Source of the DNA: Methylomonas montana | GTDB lineage: Bacteria; Pseudomonadota; Gammaproteobacteria; Methylococcales; Methylomonadaceae | Length of the DNA stretch: 64,000 nucleotides | NCBI RefSeq assembly: GCF_030490285.1 | Contig: NZ_CP129884.1 | Location: 3,720,001-3,784,000, forward strand | Reading direction: 5' to 3' | Shown: positions 1-8,950 of the stretch, piece after piece | Layout: every line of letters begins with the position of its first letter | How positions within the stretch are numbered: position 1 is the stretch's first letter | Made by a program: the position numbers and the translations under genes | Notes under the pieces: generated by a model | The model's input: only the letters and a program-made list of their open reading frames with translations | Databases searched by the model: none | What the model was told of the DNA's origin: nothing

Positions 1-1140
1 CCGTTTGATGCGCGTCTCGACCTCGTCAAGCCGCTTTTGATTCATCAGCAAAGACACCGCCGCCATATCGGCATCGAAAGCGTAATTACCCTCACCCACC
101 CTATCGAACCAAGTTAAGGCCTTATCGGGATGCTGCTGATCGAGTTCGATTTTGCCCAAATAAAAACTGGCCTGCCCTTCCCATTCCGGATTGCTCAGCA
201 GTTTTTCAAGCACATTTTCGGCTTTATCAACCTGCCCCTGTTGCATATGGATCAGGGCCAGCGTGAATAAGGTTTCGGCATCGTCCGGTTTATCTTCGAG
301 TACGCTCTGACACAGCTTGATGGCATCGTCGTAATCGCGACTGTTGATCAGCACCTCCAGCAACATTTTTCGAAGCTGTGCATCTTCCGGCGCTTGCTTG
401 ACGGCTTTTTCCAATAGCTCGCGGGCTTTCGGCAAATCGCCGGACCGGCCGGCCAATTGCGCTTGAAAAATCACCGCCTTATTCCAGTCGGGTGCTATCA
501 GCAAGGCTTGATTGATTTTTTGTTGCGCCAACTCGTTATTCTGCAAAACCGACGCTAAAACCGCTTGCACGAAAAACACACTGGCTTGCGCCGGGTGCTC
601 GTTCGCCACTTCCTCCAAGACATCGTAAGTAAACTGGGTGCGGCCTTCTTTTTCCAATAATTTACTCATTTCCAGCAAACCCGCCTCGAAACCGGCTGGA
701 TCGTCGGCTAACATCGCATTGATATTCTCAACCGCCGCATTCCGGTCGGCGTTTTTAATCGCCAACAACACGGCAAATTTTCTGGCCGCCAAATTCTTAC
801 CGTCCTTGGCCAACCAAACCGTCAATGCTTCACGAGTACGCTGCTCGTCTTTCAAAAACAGCCCGATTTTAACCGCCCTTTCCGCGATCCGGGGATCATC
901 GACACGCTTGGCGGCTTGTAAATAGGCGTCCATCGCCAAATCGTACTGATTGCGCTGCCCAGCCAATTCAGCGGCCATCAACAAATACAGCACTTCTTCA
1001 TCGATCACCGTATTGCGATTAACCCGGCTTTCCAGCCCCTCGGGCTTGTTCTCCGCACCCTGCGCTTCGGGTTCTTTCTCGGGCGATACCGCGCATCCGG
1101 ATAAAGATAAAAATATTGCGATGGCTATCCATTTTTTCAT
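1..1140 (-). CDS. TPR-repeat lipoprotein, 3' end missing
   Basis: The gene runs off the left edge; 380 codons are visible, starting at the ATG whose complement is 1138-1140. The N-terminus (MKKWIAIAIFLSLSGC) is a lipoprotein signal with lipobox LSGC, so the mature protein should be membrane-anchored on the periplasmic side. The rest is helical and repetitive with tetratricopeptide spacing, for example DAETLFTLALIHMQQGQVDKA-like units, suggesting a protein-protein scaffold. It is divergent from hemA with 147 bp between. In pseudomonads a TPR protein lies in the same neighbourhood, next to lolB and hemA, which fits an outer-membrane biogenesis link (inference). The substrate or partner cannot be read from sequence. 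Confidence 0.85.
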   Translation of the reverse strand, partial: MKKWIAIAIFLSLSGCAVSPEKEPEAQGAENKPEGLESRVNRNTVIDEEVLYLLMAAELAGQRNQYDLAMDAYLQAAKRVDDPRIAERAVKIGLFLKDEQRTREALTVWLAKDGKNLAARKFAVLLAIKNADRNAAVENINAMLADDPAGFEAGLLEMSKLLEKEGRTQFTYDVLEEVANEHPAQASVFFVQAVLASVLQNNELAQQKINQALLIAPDWNKAVIFQAQLAGRSGDLPKARELLEKAVKQAPEDAQLRKMLLEVLINSRDYDDAIKLCQSVLEDKPDDAETLFTLALIHMQQGQVDKAENVLEKLLSNPEWEGQASFYLGKIELDQQHPDKALTWFDRVGEGNYAFDADMAAVSLLMNQKRLDEVETRIKR

Positions 1141-1287
1141 GCAATCTATTGACCCATTTTTTGAGAAATTATTGACGATAGATTACCAGAAAAAGCCCCT
1201 GAATCGGACTGTCGTTTCATTGTATTTGGACAAAAACCGCGCATTCCTTAAAATATCGCACTTTTCTTGTGCTATTGTTCGCAACCG

Positions 1288-2538
1288 ATGACTCTTCTTG
1301 CCGTAGGGATAAATTACAACACAGCGCCGGTCGCGGTCCGCGAGCGCTTGGCTTTCCCGACGGAAATCCTCGACAACACGCTGAAAAACCTATGGAATCT
1401 TCGCGAAATCAGCGAAGCGGCGATACTCTCGACTTGCAACCGCACCGAGTTCTATTGCCAGGCAGACAGCGACGACCAAACCTCGCTGGTCAACTGGATT
1501 GCCGACACCAAACAGATCAAACCCGCCGAATTTGCCCCTTATCTGTACAGCTATAAGGACAGCCAATCGATACGGCACATGTTCCGAGTCGCTTGCGGCC
1601 TGGATTCAATGATCCTGGGCGAGCCACAAATTCTCGGCCAAATGAAAACCGCCTACCATGCCGCATCTCAGGCCGGCACACTGGGTAGAAATCTCAGCAA
1701 ATTGTTTCAACACACCTTTTCCGCCGCTAAAAAAGTCCGCACCGATACCGCCATCGGCTCCAGTCCGGTATCGGTAGCATTCGCCGCCGTGCAACTGGCC
1801 CAGCAAATTTTCGACAAACTCAGCGAGCAAACCGCGTTACTAATCGGCGCCGGCGAGACCATAGAACTCACAGCCCGCCACCTGCATCAACATGGCATCG
1901 GCCGCATCATCATCGCCAACCGTACCTACGACAAGGCCCACGCCCTGGCAATGCAGTTCAACGGCTACGCGATAGCGCTGTCTGAGCTGCCAATTCATTT
2001 AGCGGAAGCCGATATTGTGGTGTCCTCCACCGCCAGCCAACTGCCGATACTCGGCAAGGGCCGTGTGGAGAGCGCGATCAAAATCCGCAAGCATAAACCG
2101 ATGTTTATGGTCGATCTGGCCGTGCCGCGCGACATCGAAGCCGAGGTTGCCCAATTGCGCGACGTGTATCTGTATACCGTCGACGACCTGCAAAACACCG
2201 TCAATCAAAACATGGATTCCCGCCGCCGCGCCGCCGAGCAGGCCGAGGAAATCATAGACACCCAAGTCGAACACTTCCTGGCCTGGCTGCGTTCGCAAGG
2301 CGCCCAGGAAACCATCCGCGATTACCGCACCCAGGCTCAACTCACCCGCGACGAGGCTTTGCAAAAAGCGCTGTTACAATTGAATGGTGGCGCGGCGGCC
2401 GAGGAAGTTTTACAGCGTTTGGCGCATACCTTGACCAATAAACTGATCCACACGCCCTGTGCGCAATTACGCGAGGCCGGCGCTAATGAACGCCACGACC
2501 TGATCGCCGCCTCCCGCGAAATTTTCAAATTACGTTAA
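1288..2538 (+). CDS. hemA: glutamyl-tRNA reductase
   Basis: Reduces glutamyl-tRNA(Glu) to glutamate-1-semialdehyde with NADPH, the first step of C5-pathway tetrapyrrole (haem) synthesis. The 416-residue length is normal. Visible signatures are the catalytic Cys in [11 protein letters not shown] (Cys50), the conserved [17 protein letters not shown] stretch, a Rossmann segment ([15 protein letters not shown]) and a helical dimerisation tail. I start at ATG 1288 ([10 protein letters not shown]), which matches the family N-terminus; an in-frame ATG at 1267 would add seven unlikely residues. It is the first gene of a hemA-prfA-prmC-JAMM run with an 8-bp gap to prfA, a classical gammaproteobacterial arrangement. 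Confidence 0.97.
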   Translation: MTLLAVGINYNTAPVAVRERLAFPTEILDNTLKNLWNLREISEAAILSTCNRTEFYCQADSDDQTSLVNWIADTKQIKPAEFAPYLYSYKDSQSIRHMFRVACGLDSMILGEPQILGQMKTAYHAASQAGTLGRNLSKLFQHTFSAAKKVRTDTAIGSSPVSVAFAAVQLAQQIFDKLSEQTALLIGAGETIELTARHLHQHGIGRIIIANRTYDKAHALAMQFNGYAIALSELPIHLAEADIVVSSTASQLPILGKGRVESAIKIRKHKPMFMVDLAVPRDIEAEVAQLRDVYLYTVDDLQNTVNQNMDSRRRAAEQAEEIIDTQVEHFLAWLRSQGAQETIRDYRTQAQLTRDEALQKALLQLNGGAAAEEVLQRLAHTLTNKLIHTPCAQLREAGANERHDLIAASREIFKLR

Positions 2539-2546
2539 ACCACTCA

Positions 2547-3632
2547 ATGAAATCCTCGATACAAACCAAACTGGAAAACCTCGGCGAACGCTTCGAGGAA
2601 ATCACCGCGTTGCTGTCGCAACCAGAAGTGCAAAGCAATCAAAATCAATTTCGCAGCCTGAGCCAGGAATACGCACAAATAGAACCGCTAGTGGCCTGCT
2701 ACAAAACCTATCAAGACAACGAAGCCAATCTGTCATCGGCTCAGGAAATGGCTAAAGACAGTGACCCAGAGCTGCGGGAAATGGCCAAAGAGGAAATCCA
2801 GGCTGCCGAGGCACAACGCGAGGAGTTGGTACAACAGCTGCAAATCCTGCTGCTGCCGAAGGACCCCAACGACAACCGTAACGTATTTCTGGAAGTACGA
2901 GCCGGCACAGGCGGCGACGAAGCGGCGATCTTCTCCGGCGATCTTGCGCGGATGTATCAACGCTATGCGGAAAGACAGGGTTGGAGCAGCGAGATCATCA
3001 ACGAAAATCGCGGCGAACACGGTGGTTTCAAAGAGGTCATCATGCGTATCAGCGGCCAAAACGTCTATTCGCAATTAAAGTTTGAATCCGGCACCCACCG
3101 CGTGCAACGCGTGCCGGAAACCGAATCGCAAGGCCGCGTGCATACTTCGGCTTGCACCGTGGCGATCATGCCGGAAGTCGATGCGGTCGACGAAATCGAC
3201 ATCAACCCCGCAGACCTGCGCGTCGACACCTTCCGCGCTTCCGGCGCCGGCGGTCAGCACGTCAACCGCACCGAATCGGCGATCCGCATTACCCACATCC
3301 CGTCCGGCGTGGTCGTCGAATGTCAGGACGAACGCTCGCAGCACAAAAACCGCGCCCGCGCGATGTCGGTATTGCAAGCACGCCTGATGTCCGCCGCCCA
3401 AGAAAAACAACATGCCGAACAATCGGAAAGCCGTAAGCTGCAAGTCGGCAGCGGCGACCGTTCCGAGCGCATCCGCACCTACAACTACCCGCAAGGCCGG
3501 CTCACCGATCATCGCATCAATCTGACACTGTACAAGTTGGAAGAAATCATGGAAGGCGGGCTGGAACATGTGATTCAACCGCTGATTCATGAACATCAAG
3601 CGGAATTGCTGACCCAGTTGGGCAATGCCTAA
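2547..3632 (+). CDS. prfA: peptide chain release factor 1
   Basis: Recognises UAA and UAG stop codons in the ribosomal A site and triggers peptidyl-tRNA hydrolysis. At 361 residues it has standard RF1 length. The GGQ catalytic tripeptide is at residues 235-237 ([13 protein letters not shown]), and the codon-reading tripeptide is PET in [14 protein letters not shown], corresponding to the PxT of RF1 rather than the SPF of RF2. The GGQ glutamine is the expected substrate of PrmC, encoded six bases downstream, so the two genes are almost certainly co-transcribed and functionally coupled. Confidence 0.97.
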   Translation: MKSSIQTKLENLGERFEEITALLSQPEVQSNQNQFRSLSQEYAQIEPLVACYKTYQDNEANLSSAQEMAKDSDPELREMAKEEIQAAEAQREELVQQLQILLLPKDPNDNRNVFLEVRAGTGGDEAAIFSGDLARMYQRYAERQGWSSEIINENRGEHGGFKEVIMRISGQNVYSQLKFESGTHRVQRVPETESQGRVHTSACTVAIMPEVDAVDEIDINPADLRVDTFRASGAGGQHVNRTESAIRITHIPSGVVVECQDERSQHKNRARAMSVLQARLMSAAQEKQHAEQSESRKLQVGSGDRSERIRTYNYPQGRLTDHRINLTLYKLEEIMEGGLEHVIQPLIHEHQAELLTQLGNA

Positions 3633-3638
3633 GAACGA

Positions 3639-4520
3639 ATGACCCGTCAGAGCGCAATAGCGAGTTCGGCCCTACCTATTTCTATCCGCGACTTACTGTC
3701 CATCGCGATAGAGCAGTTGGTAAAAAACTCGGACTCTGCCGAACTGGACGCGGAAGTATTGCTCTGCCACTGCCTGAACAAAAACCGCTCGTTTCTCCGA
3801 GCCTGGCCGGAACATCAACCCAGCCCGGCACAAATCGCCCAGTTTCAAATGCTGATAGAGCAACGCTGGCAAGGCAAACCTATAGCCTATTTAACCGGCC
3901 AGCGCGAATTCTGGTCGCGTAATTTCAAAGTCAGTCCCGATGTCCTGATCCCTCGGCCCGACACCGAATTGCTGATAGAACTCAGCTTAGCCCTGCTGCC
4001 GGCCGACCGGCCCTGCAAAACCATCGATCTCGGCACAGGCTCCGGGATTATCGCCATCACGCTGGCCGCGGAAAGACCGCTAGCGGATATAGTCGCCAGC
4101 GACCTTAGCGCGGCAGCTTTAGCAATCGCCCGCTACAATGCCGAGCGGCTCGACGCCGGTAACGTACGCTTTATACAATCGCATTGGTTCGACCGGATCG
4201 ACGAAACCGGTTTTGATTTGGTGCTTAGCAATCCGCCCTACATCGCCAACGACGATCCGCATTTGCAGGAAGGGGATGTGCGTTTCGAACCCGATAGCGC
4301 CTTGATCAGCGCCGAAAACGGCTTGCAAGATATTCGCTTGATTGCCGAGCAAGCCCGCCGACACTTAAAAGACGGCGGCCAATTATTGATCGAACACGGT
4401 TACAATCAACAAACCGACGTACAAGCGATTTTTACTGCGTTGAACTACCGACAATTCACCACTCACGCCGATTTGTCCGGCAATCCCCGAGTAACGTCCG
4501 GAATATGGAACCCGATATGA
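3639..4520 (+). CDS. prmC: release factor glutamine methyltransferase
   Basis: SAM-dependent N5-methyltransferase that modifies the GGQ glutamine of release factors. The 293-residue protein has the helical N-terminal domain of the HemK/PrmC family, then a class I methyltransferase fold with the SAM motif (IDLGTGSGIIAITLA) and the diagnostic NPPY motif in LVLSNPPYIAND that holds the glutamine amide. It follows prfA closely, and its last codons overlap the start of the JAMM peptidase gene by four bases, indicating translational coupling. Confidence 0.96.
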   Translation: MTRQSAIASSALPISIRDLLSIAIEQLVKNSDSAELDAEVLLCHCLNKNRSFLRAWPEHQPSPAQIAQFQMLIEQRWQGKPIAYLTGQREFWSRNFKVSPDVLIPRPDTELLIELSLALLPADRPCKTIDLGTGSGIIAITLAAERPLADIVASDLSAAALAIARYNAERLDAGNVRFIQSHWFDRIDETGFDLVLSNPPYIANDDPHLQEGDVRFEPDSALISAENGLQDIRLIAEQARRHLKDGGQLLIEHGYNQQTDVQAIFTALNYRQFTTHADLSGNPRVTSGIWNPI

Positions 4521-4939
4521 ACCACTTAGAAATCAGCCTGCCGCGCAAACTCACCAATCAATTGCTGCACTTGGCGCAACTGTCGCCGGAAGCCGAAGTC
4601 TGCGGCCTGATCGGCGCCGACAGCAACGGCATGCCGGTCAGCTGTTATCCAATCAGCAATAGTGCGAAAACGCCGAAAAATCGTTTCCTGCTCGAGGCCG
4701 GCCAGCAAATCGCCGCGATGAAACAGATGCGCGACAAAGGCGAAAGCCTGTTCGCGATTTACCATTCCCATCCGGACACTCCCGCCGTGCCGTCCGCTAC
4801 CGACATCGAACAAGCCAGTTATCCGGAAGCGCTACATTTGATTATTTCCTTGAACACCAAGGGCGTGCTGGAATTGCGCGGCTTCAAGATCACCGGCCAA
4901 ACCGTCACCGAAGCGGTACTGAATTTGATCGAGGCCTAA
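4517..4939 (+). CDS. JAMM/MPN-domain (M67) metallopeptidase
   Basis: A 140-residue single-domain protein of the JAB1/MPN/Mov34 family. The zinc-binding JAMM motif is intact: an upstream Glu in EVCGLIG, then HSH followed by seven residues, Ser, two residues and Asp (HSHPDTPAVPSATD, HSH near residues 83-85). Prokaryotic relatives cleave C-terminal extensions from ubiquitin-like sulphur carriers of the ThiS/MoaD/CysO type. I prefer ATG 4517 (MNHLEISL) because a GGAA sits six bases upstream; ATG 4505 has poor spacing. No E1-like (MoeB/ThiF) or sulphur-carrier gene is next to it, so the substrate is unknown. It ends three bases before the converging regulator gene. Confidence 0.88.
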   Translation: MNHLEISLPRKLTNQLLHLAQLSPEAEVCGLIGADSNGMPVSCYPISNSAKTPKNRFLLEAGQQIAAMKQMRDKGESLFAIYHSHPDTPAVPSATDIEQASYPEALHLIISLNTKGVLELRGFKITGQTVTEAVLNLIEA

Positions 4940-4942
4940 AGC

Positions 4943-6325
4943 CTACTTGCACTTCAAATGGTACTTCTGCACCCGGTAGCGCAGGGTTTCCCTGGTGGTA
5001 CCCAACATTCTGGCCGCGGCCGTGACGTTTTCGTCGGTGCGGTTCAAGACTTCCTGAATCAGATACTTCTCCATATCCTGCAAGCTCAAGCTGCCGTCCA
5101 ACGGCAGGAAGATGCCGTTCTCGCTGTGTTGTGCGGCCGGCTTCGCCGACACATTGGGTAGCTGTAGCCACTGTTCGGGAAAATCGTCGTCGTACGCCAA
5201 CAATACGCAACGCTCCAACACATTGCGCAATTCGCGGACGTTCCCCGGCCAGTCGTAGCGTTTTAATAGCTCCCAGGTCTGCCGGGAAATGTTTCTGACG
5301 TTTTTCGCGGATTTTCGATTGCTCTCAGCAATAAACATCGGCACCAACTCGTCCAGGTCCTCTTTATGCTCCCGAAGAGCCGGCACCCGCAAACTCATCA
5401 CGTTCAGCCGGTGATACAAATCGCTACGAAATAAACCTTGTTCCACCTTTTGCACCAAATCCAGATTAGTCGCCGCGATAATCTGCACATCGATGGCAAA
5501 CTCGGCCTCGCTACCCAAGCGGCGAATCCGTAAATCTTCTACGGCCGTCAACAGCTTGGCTTGCAACTCCAAATCCATCTCGCCGATTTCATCAAGAAAC
5601 AAGGTGCCGGTGTGGGCTTGCTCGAACAGGCCGCGATGCCGTTTCTTGGCGCCGGTAAATGCCCCGGCTTCGTAACCGAACAACTCCGATTCCAATAGTT
5701 CTCGCGGCAGTGCCGCGCAATTGATTTCAATCAGCGGCGCCCTGGAACGACTACCGCTGGCATGCAAAATACGGGCGACCAAACCTTTGCCGGTGCCGGT
5801 CTCGCCGGAAATAATCAGACTGGAAAACGGCACCCTGGCCATCTGCGCCACCATACTGCGCAGCCTGGTGGCGACGGGACTGCTGCCGATCAAGGCATCG
5901 ACCGTGTAACGTTTGCTCTGCACTTCGGTCTGCTGCTGCAGACGGCGCTGGGCCCTGGCACTACGCGCCGCACCTTCCACCAGCAGATTCAAGCGTTCCA
6001 GCTCGCAGGGCTTTTCGACGAAATCGTAAGCACCCAGCCGTACCGCTCTGACCGAATCGGCGACACTGCCGTAACCGGTCAGAAACACCCATTCGCTGCT
6101 GCCGATTTGATCCTTGGTTCTCTCAAGTAAATCCAAGGCGTTACCGTCGGGCAAATTCATATCCGACAACACCACCAAAGGATCGATCACTTGACTCAGC
6201 AAATGCCGCTCGGCTTGTTGCAGGGTTTCCGTGACCGTTACTTCCCAGTTTTTTTTTCGAAAAAACCGGGCCAGCTCGGAACCGAGCAATGCTTCGTCTT
6301 CAATAATCAGCAGGGTATCGGGCAT
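4943..6325 (-). CDS. sigma-54-dependent response regulator (NtrC family)
   Basis: A 460-residue three-domain activator. Residues 1-120 form a receiver (acidic IIEDE, phospho-acceptor Asp in VVLSDMNLPDG, Lys in VEKP). Next is an AAA+ sigma-54 interaction domain with Walker A (ISGETGTGKG), the sigma-54 contact loop GAFTGA, and Walker B (LFLDEIGEMD). The C-terminus is a Fis-type helix-turn-helix (NVTAAARMLGTTRETLRYRV). It should activate sigma-54 promoters when phosphorylated. It is the last gene of a three-gene operon with a histidine kinase and a cation transporter, with only 7 bp to the transporter gene. The target promoters are unknown. Confidence 0.92.
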   Translation of the reverse strand: MPDTLLIIEDEALLGSELARFFRKKNWEVTVTETLQQAERHLLSQVIDPLVVLSDMNLPDGNALDLLERTKDQIGSSEWVFLTGYGSVADSVRAVRLGAYDFVEKPCELERLNLLVEGAARSARAQRRLQQQTEVQSKRYTVDALIGSSPVATRLRSMVAQMARVPFSSLIISGETGTGKGLVARILHASGSRSRAPLIEINCAALPRELLESELFGYEAGAFTGAKKRHRGLFEQAHTGTLFLDEIGEMDLELQAKLLTAVEDLRIRRLGSEAEFAIDVQIIAATNLDLVQKVEQGLFRSDLYHRLNVMSLRVPALREHKEDLDELVPMFIAESNRKSAKNVRNISRQTWELLKRYDWPGNVRELRNVLERCVLLAYDDDFPEQWLQLPNVSAKPAAQHSENGIFLPLDGSLSLQDMEKYLIQEVLNRTDENVTAAARMLGTTRETLRYRVQKYHLKCK

Positions 6326-6332
6326 ATGAGTT

Positions 6333-7274
6333 TCAGTGCTCCCAAGACGCTAAGTCTTCGATTGGTTCAAGATGAGTGTCGATATCGATGTTGTCGAACT
6401 TATCCATGATTTGCCGCTCCATGCTTTCCAGCAAATCGTGGCCTTGCTGTACCGTCCAACTACCCGGCACCAGCACATGCACCGACATAAACCGCCGGGC
6501 ACCGGCATAGCGGGTACGCAAGGCATGGTAGGCAATACCGTCGCTGACCACAAACTGTTCCAATACCGCGACGATTTCGGCGATTTCCTCGGCCGACAAT
6601 GCCGCGTCCAGCAAACCGGCCACGGTACGCCGGATCAATTGCAGCCCGGCCCAGACGATATGCAGCGCCACGCCGATGGCGATGATGGGATCGAGAATTT
6701 CCCAGCCGTTCAGGCCCAATTGTTTGGCAAACGCTAAAGTCGCTTCGAAACGATTCGCCACCGAAATGACCGCGATGCCGATCAAAATACCGACCGTGGT
6801 CCAAACATCAGTCATCAGATGCTTGCCGTCGGCTTCCAGCGTAATCGATTGCCGGCGCCGGCCGACTCCGATCAAAATGCGGGCGACGAATAAATTAATC
6901 AGCGAGGCGAACACCGAAACCGCAATCCCCAGATCCAGCTGATGCAATAGCTGCGGGTGCCACAAGCGTTCCCAAGCCGCGTAAGCGATGCTGAAAGCCG
7001 CCAGCAAGATCATGATGCCTTCGGCGCCGCTGGAAAAATATTCAACCTTCTCATGGCCGTAAGCATGGGTATCGTCTGGCGGCCGCGCGGAAATGGTCAG
7101 CACTATCAACATGATGACTGCCGCCACCAGATTAATCAGCGATTCCAAGGCATCGGACAACAGGCCGACTGAGCCGGTCAGCAAATAGGCATAGCTTTTC
7201 AGAGCGATGGTGCTGACGGCCGCCATGATGGACAGCCAACCGTATAATGTGAGGGATTTTTGTGGGCTACTCAT
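6333..7274 (-). CDS. cation diffusion facilitator family transporter
   Basis: A 313-residue inner-membrane protein of the CDF/ZT family, which exports divalent metals (Zn, Fe, Mn, Co) by proton antiport. There are about six membrane segments. Metal-site residues are visible as LLSDALESLINL in TM2 and HLMTDVWTTVG in TM5 (HxxxD), followed by a cytoplasmic metal-binding C-terminal domain (HALRTRYAGARRFMSVHVLVPG, DTHLEP). The TM2 motif reads DALES instead of the common HxxxD-type entry, which affects metal choice but cannot be translated into a specific ion. It sits between its operon partners, a sensor kinase and a sigma-54 activator. Confidence 0.92.
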   Translation of the reverse strand: MSSPQKSLTLYGWLSIMAAVSTIALKSYAYLLTGSVGLLSDALESLINLVAAVIMLIVLTISARPPDDTHAYGHEKVEYFSSGAEGIMILLAAFSIAYAAWERLWHPQLLHQLDLGIAVSVFASLINLFVARILIGVGRRRQSITLEADGKHLMTDVWTTVGILIGIAVISVANRFEATLAFAKQLGLNGWEILDPIIAIGVALHIVWAGLQLIRRTVAGLLDAALSAEEIAEIVAVLEQFVVSDGIAYHALRTRYAGARRFMSVHVLVPGSWTVQQGHDLLESMERQIMDKFDNIDIDTHLEPIEDLASWEH

Positions 7275-7346
7275 AAGGCTTGGTAAGCGCTTGAAAGGGC
7301 CGATAGTCTAACAGACTCGCTAGCCCAAAATCCGGCCTGCCACAAT

Positions 7347-8771
7347 TTATGCCACCGGAAAGGTCAATGTCACACTGGCATGGCCTTGCGCGTCGTTTTG
7401 CAGTTGCATCCGGCCTTGATGATCCTTAACGAAACGCTGCACCATTGCCAATCCCAGCCCGCTGCCACCGTCTTTCAGGCTGACGAAAGGCCTGATGCCG
7501 TGTTGCAGAAAAGCCTCGCTAAAGCCCGGTCCGCTATCGCTAATCGTCAATTCCAAGCGGCCGTTTTCGGCAATCGCCGTAACATTGACCTCGCCGCTAT
7601 CGTGGCCAATGGCCTGTAGCGAATTCAGCAGCAAATTCAGCAACACTTGCCGAAACTCGCTTTCCGGCAAAAACACATATAAATCCTCGGCCACATGATC
7701 GTTAAAAACGATATTTTCGCGGGCCTGATATTTCAACAACATTAATAATTCTGCCAACACTTGGCGCACGGCGATCCTTTGTGAGGATTCGCCGTTGCTG
7801 CGAGCCGAAGCCAGCAGATCGTTGAGATTACGCGTCAAGCGCTGTACTTCCCGATAAACCAACTGCATGCGTTCGGCAAGTTCGGCATCCTGACACTCCG
7901 ACAGCATATTCTCCAAAGCCAACTGAATGCTGGCCAGCGGATTGCGCAACTCGTGCGCGGTGCTGGCGGCCAGTTCCGCCAACGCCGCCAACTTTTCCGC
8001 CCTGGCCAGTTGCTGGCTACGCTCCAGCAGCGCGTGACTGGTCTGCCTGACCCGATATTCCAACAGGGCGGTATGCTCCAGATGCTCCTGCTCCAGCTCC
8101 AGCAAGCGGGACACCAAATGGTTATAACGGTCGAACAAGGCATGCATCAACGGGTCGGATGTGTCGTGCGCAATCGGCTTCATCTCGCCCTCGGCCAGCC
8201 CGGACAACAGCTCTTTTAACGAATCCAGCGGTTCCAGCACATTGGTCCGGAAGAAATAACGCACGATCCACAACAACAGCAAGGGCAGGATAACCGCCAA
8301 TTGCATCTCCAACTGGCCGTCGTCTTCAATGTTGATCAACAGCCGTTCTTCCTCCTGCGCCTGCTGATCCAGCACCTCCCTAATCAATTGCAAAGCCTTG
8401 ACCAGATTGGCCTGGTCGCCTTGCACGGCCTTAGCGAACACTTCCTGCAATTGTTGCAAGTTGGCCGGTATCGAACGGTTGTAGTCCTGCAAACTGCCGA
8501 TCAGCTGAGCTTGAATCTCCGCCAACTGGATTTTTTCCGACTCGGTCACCTGTTGATTGGTGGAAATGGTCAATTGCAGTTGCAGCAACTCGAACAACGT
8601 ATCTTCCAGATGATGACCGCGGCCGATGTCGCGTTCTATGGTGTGGATCCGTTGGTCGTTGACCCAAGTCAATCGGCCTATCGCCAACAGTTCGCCGATC
8701 ACCAGTAAACCCAACACAAGGCTGACGAAAATAACCGGGCGAAACAGCAACTGGCGCATGGTGGGATACAT
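7347..8771 (-). CDS. membrane sensor histidine kinase
   Basis: A 474-residue kinase with an N-terminal membrane segment (FVSLVLGLLVIGELLAIG), a helical periplasmic sensor of about 130 residues, a second membrane segment (LAVILPLLLLWIVRYFF), a HAMP linker, a HisKA domain with H-box STAHELRNPLASI and a HATPase domain with N, G1 (DSGPGF) and G2 (GGSGLGLAMV) boxes. It is the first gene of the operon and the obvious partner of the sigma-54 response regulator two genes downstream. The periplasmic region is rich in Gln and Glu and shows no metal-binding His or Cys cluster, so the stimulus cannot be named. Confidence 0.92.
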   Translation of the reverse strand: MYPTMRQLLFRPVIFVSLVLGLLVIGELLAIGRLTWVNDQRIHTIERDIGRGHHLEDTLFELLQLQLTISTNQQVTESEKIQLAEIQAQLIGSLQDYNRSIPANLQQLQEVFAKAVQGDQANLVKALQLIREVLDQQAQEEERLLINIEDDGQLEMQLAVILPLLLLWIVRYFFRTNVLEPLDSLKELLSGLAEGEMKPIAHDTSDPLMHALFDRYNHLVSRLLELEQEHLEHTALLEYRVRQTSHALLERSQQLARAEKLAALAELAASTAHELRNPLASIQLALENMLSECQDAELAERMQLVYREVQRLTRNLNDLLASARSNGESSQRIAVRQVLAELLMLLKYQARENIVFNDHVAEDLYVFLPESEFRQVLLNLLLNSLQAIGHDSGEVNVTAIAENGRLELTISDSGPGFSEAFLQHGIRPFVSLKDGGSGLGLAMVQRFVKDHQGRMQLQNDAQGHASVTLTFPVA

Positions 8772-8950
8772 AGTTAAACCAGAATAGTTAATGAAATTAT
8801 GACGAAAATATTATCTCTCACCACCGATTCCTTTTGGTTAATATAAGCCTAGTGACGCCACGTTTTCATTTCAGTGCCCTTACACTCCCTTAAGCCTTAC
8901 AACATGGAAACAAACCTAGCCAAAGCATGGTTTAAACCCAAAGGACTCCC

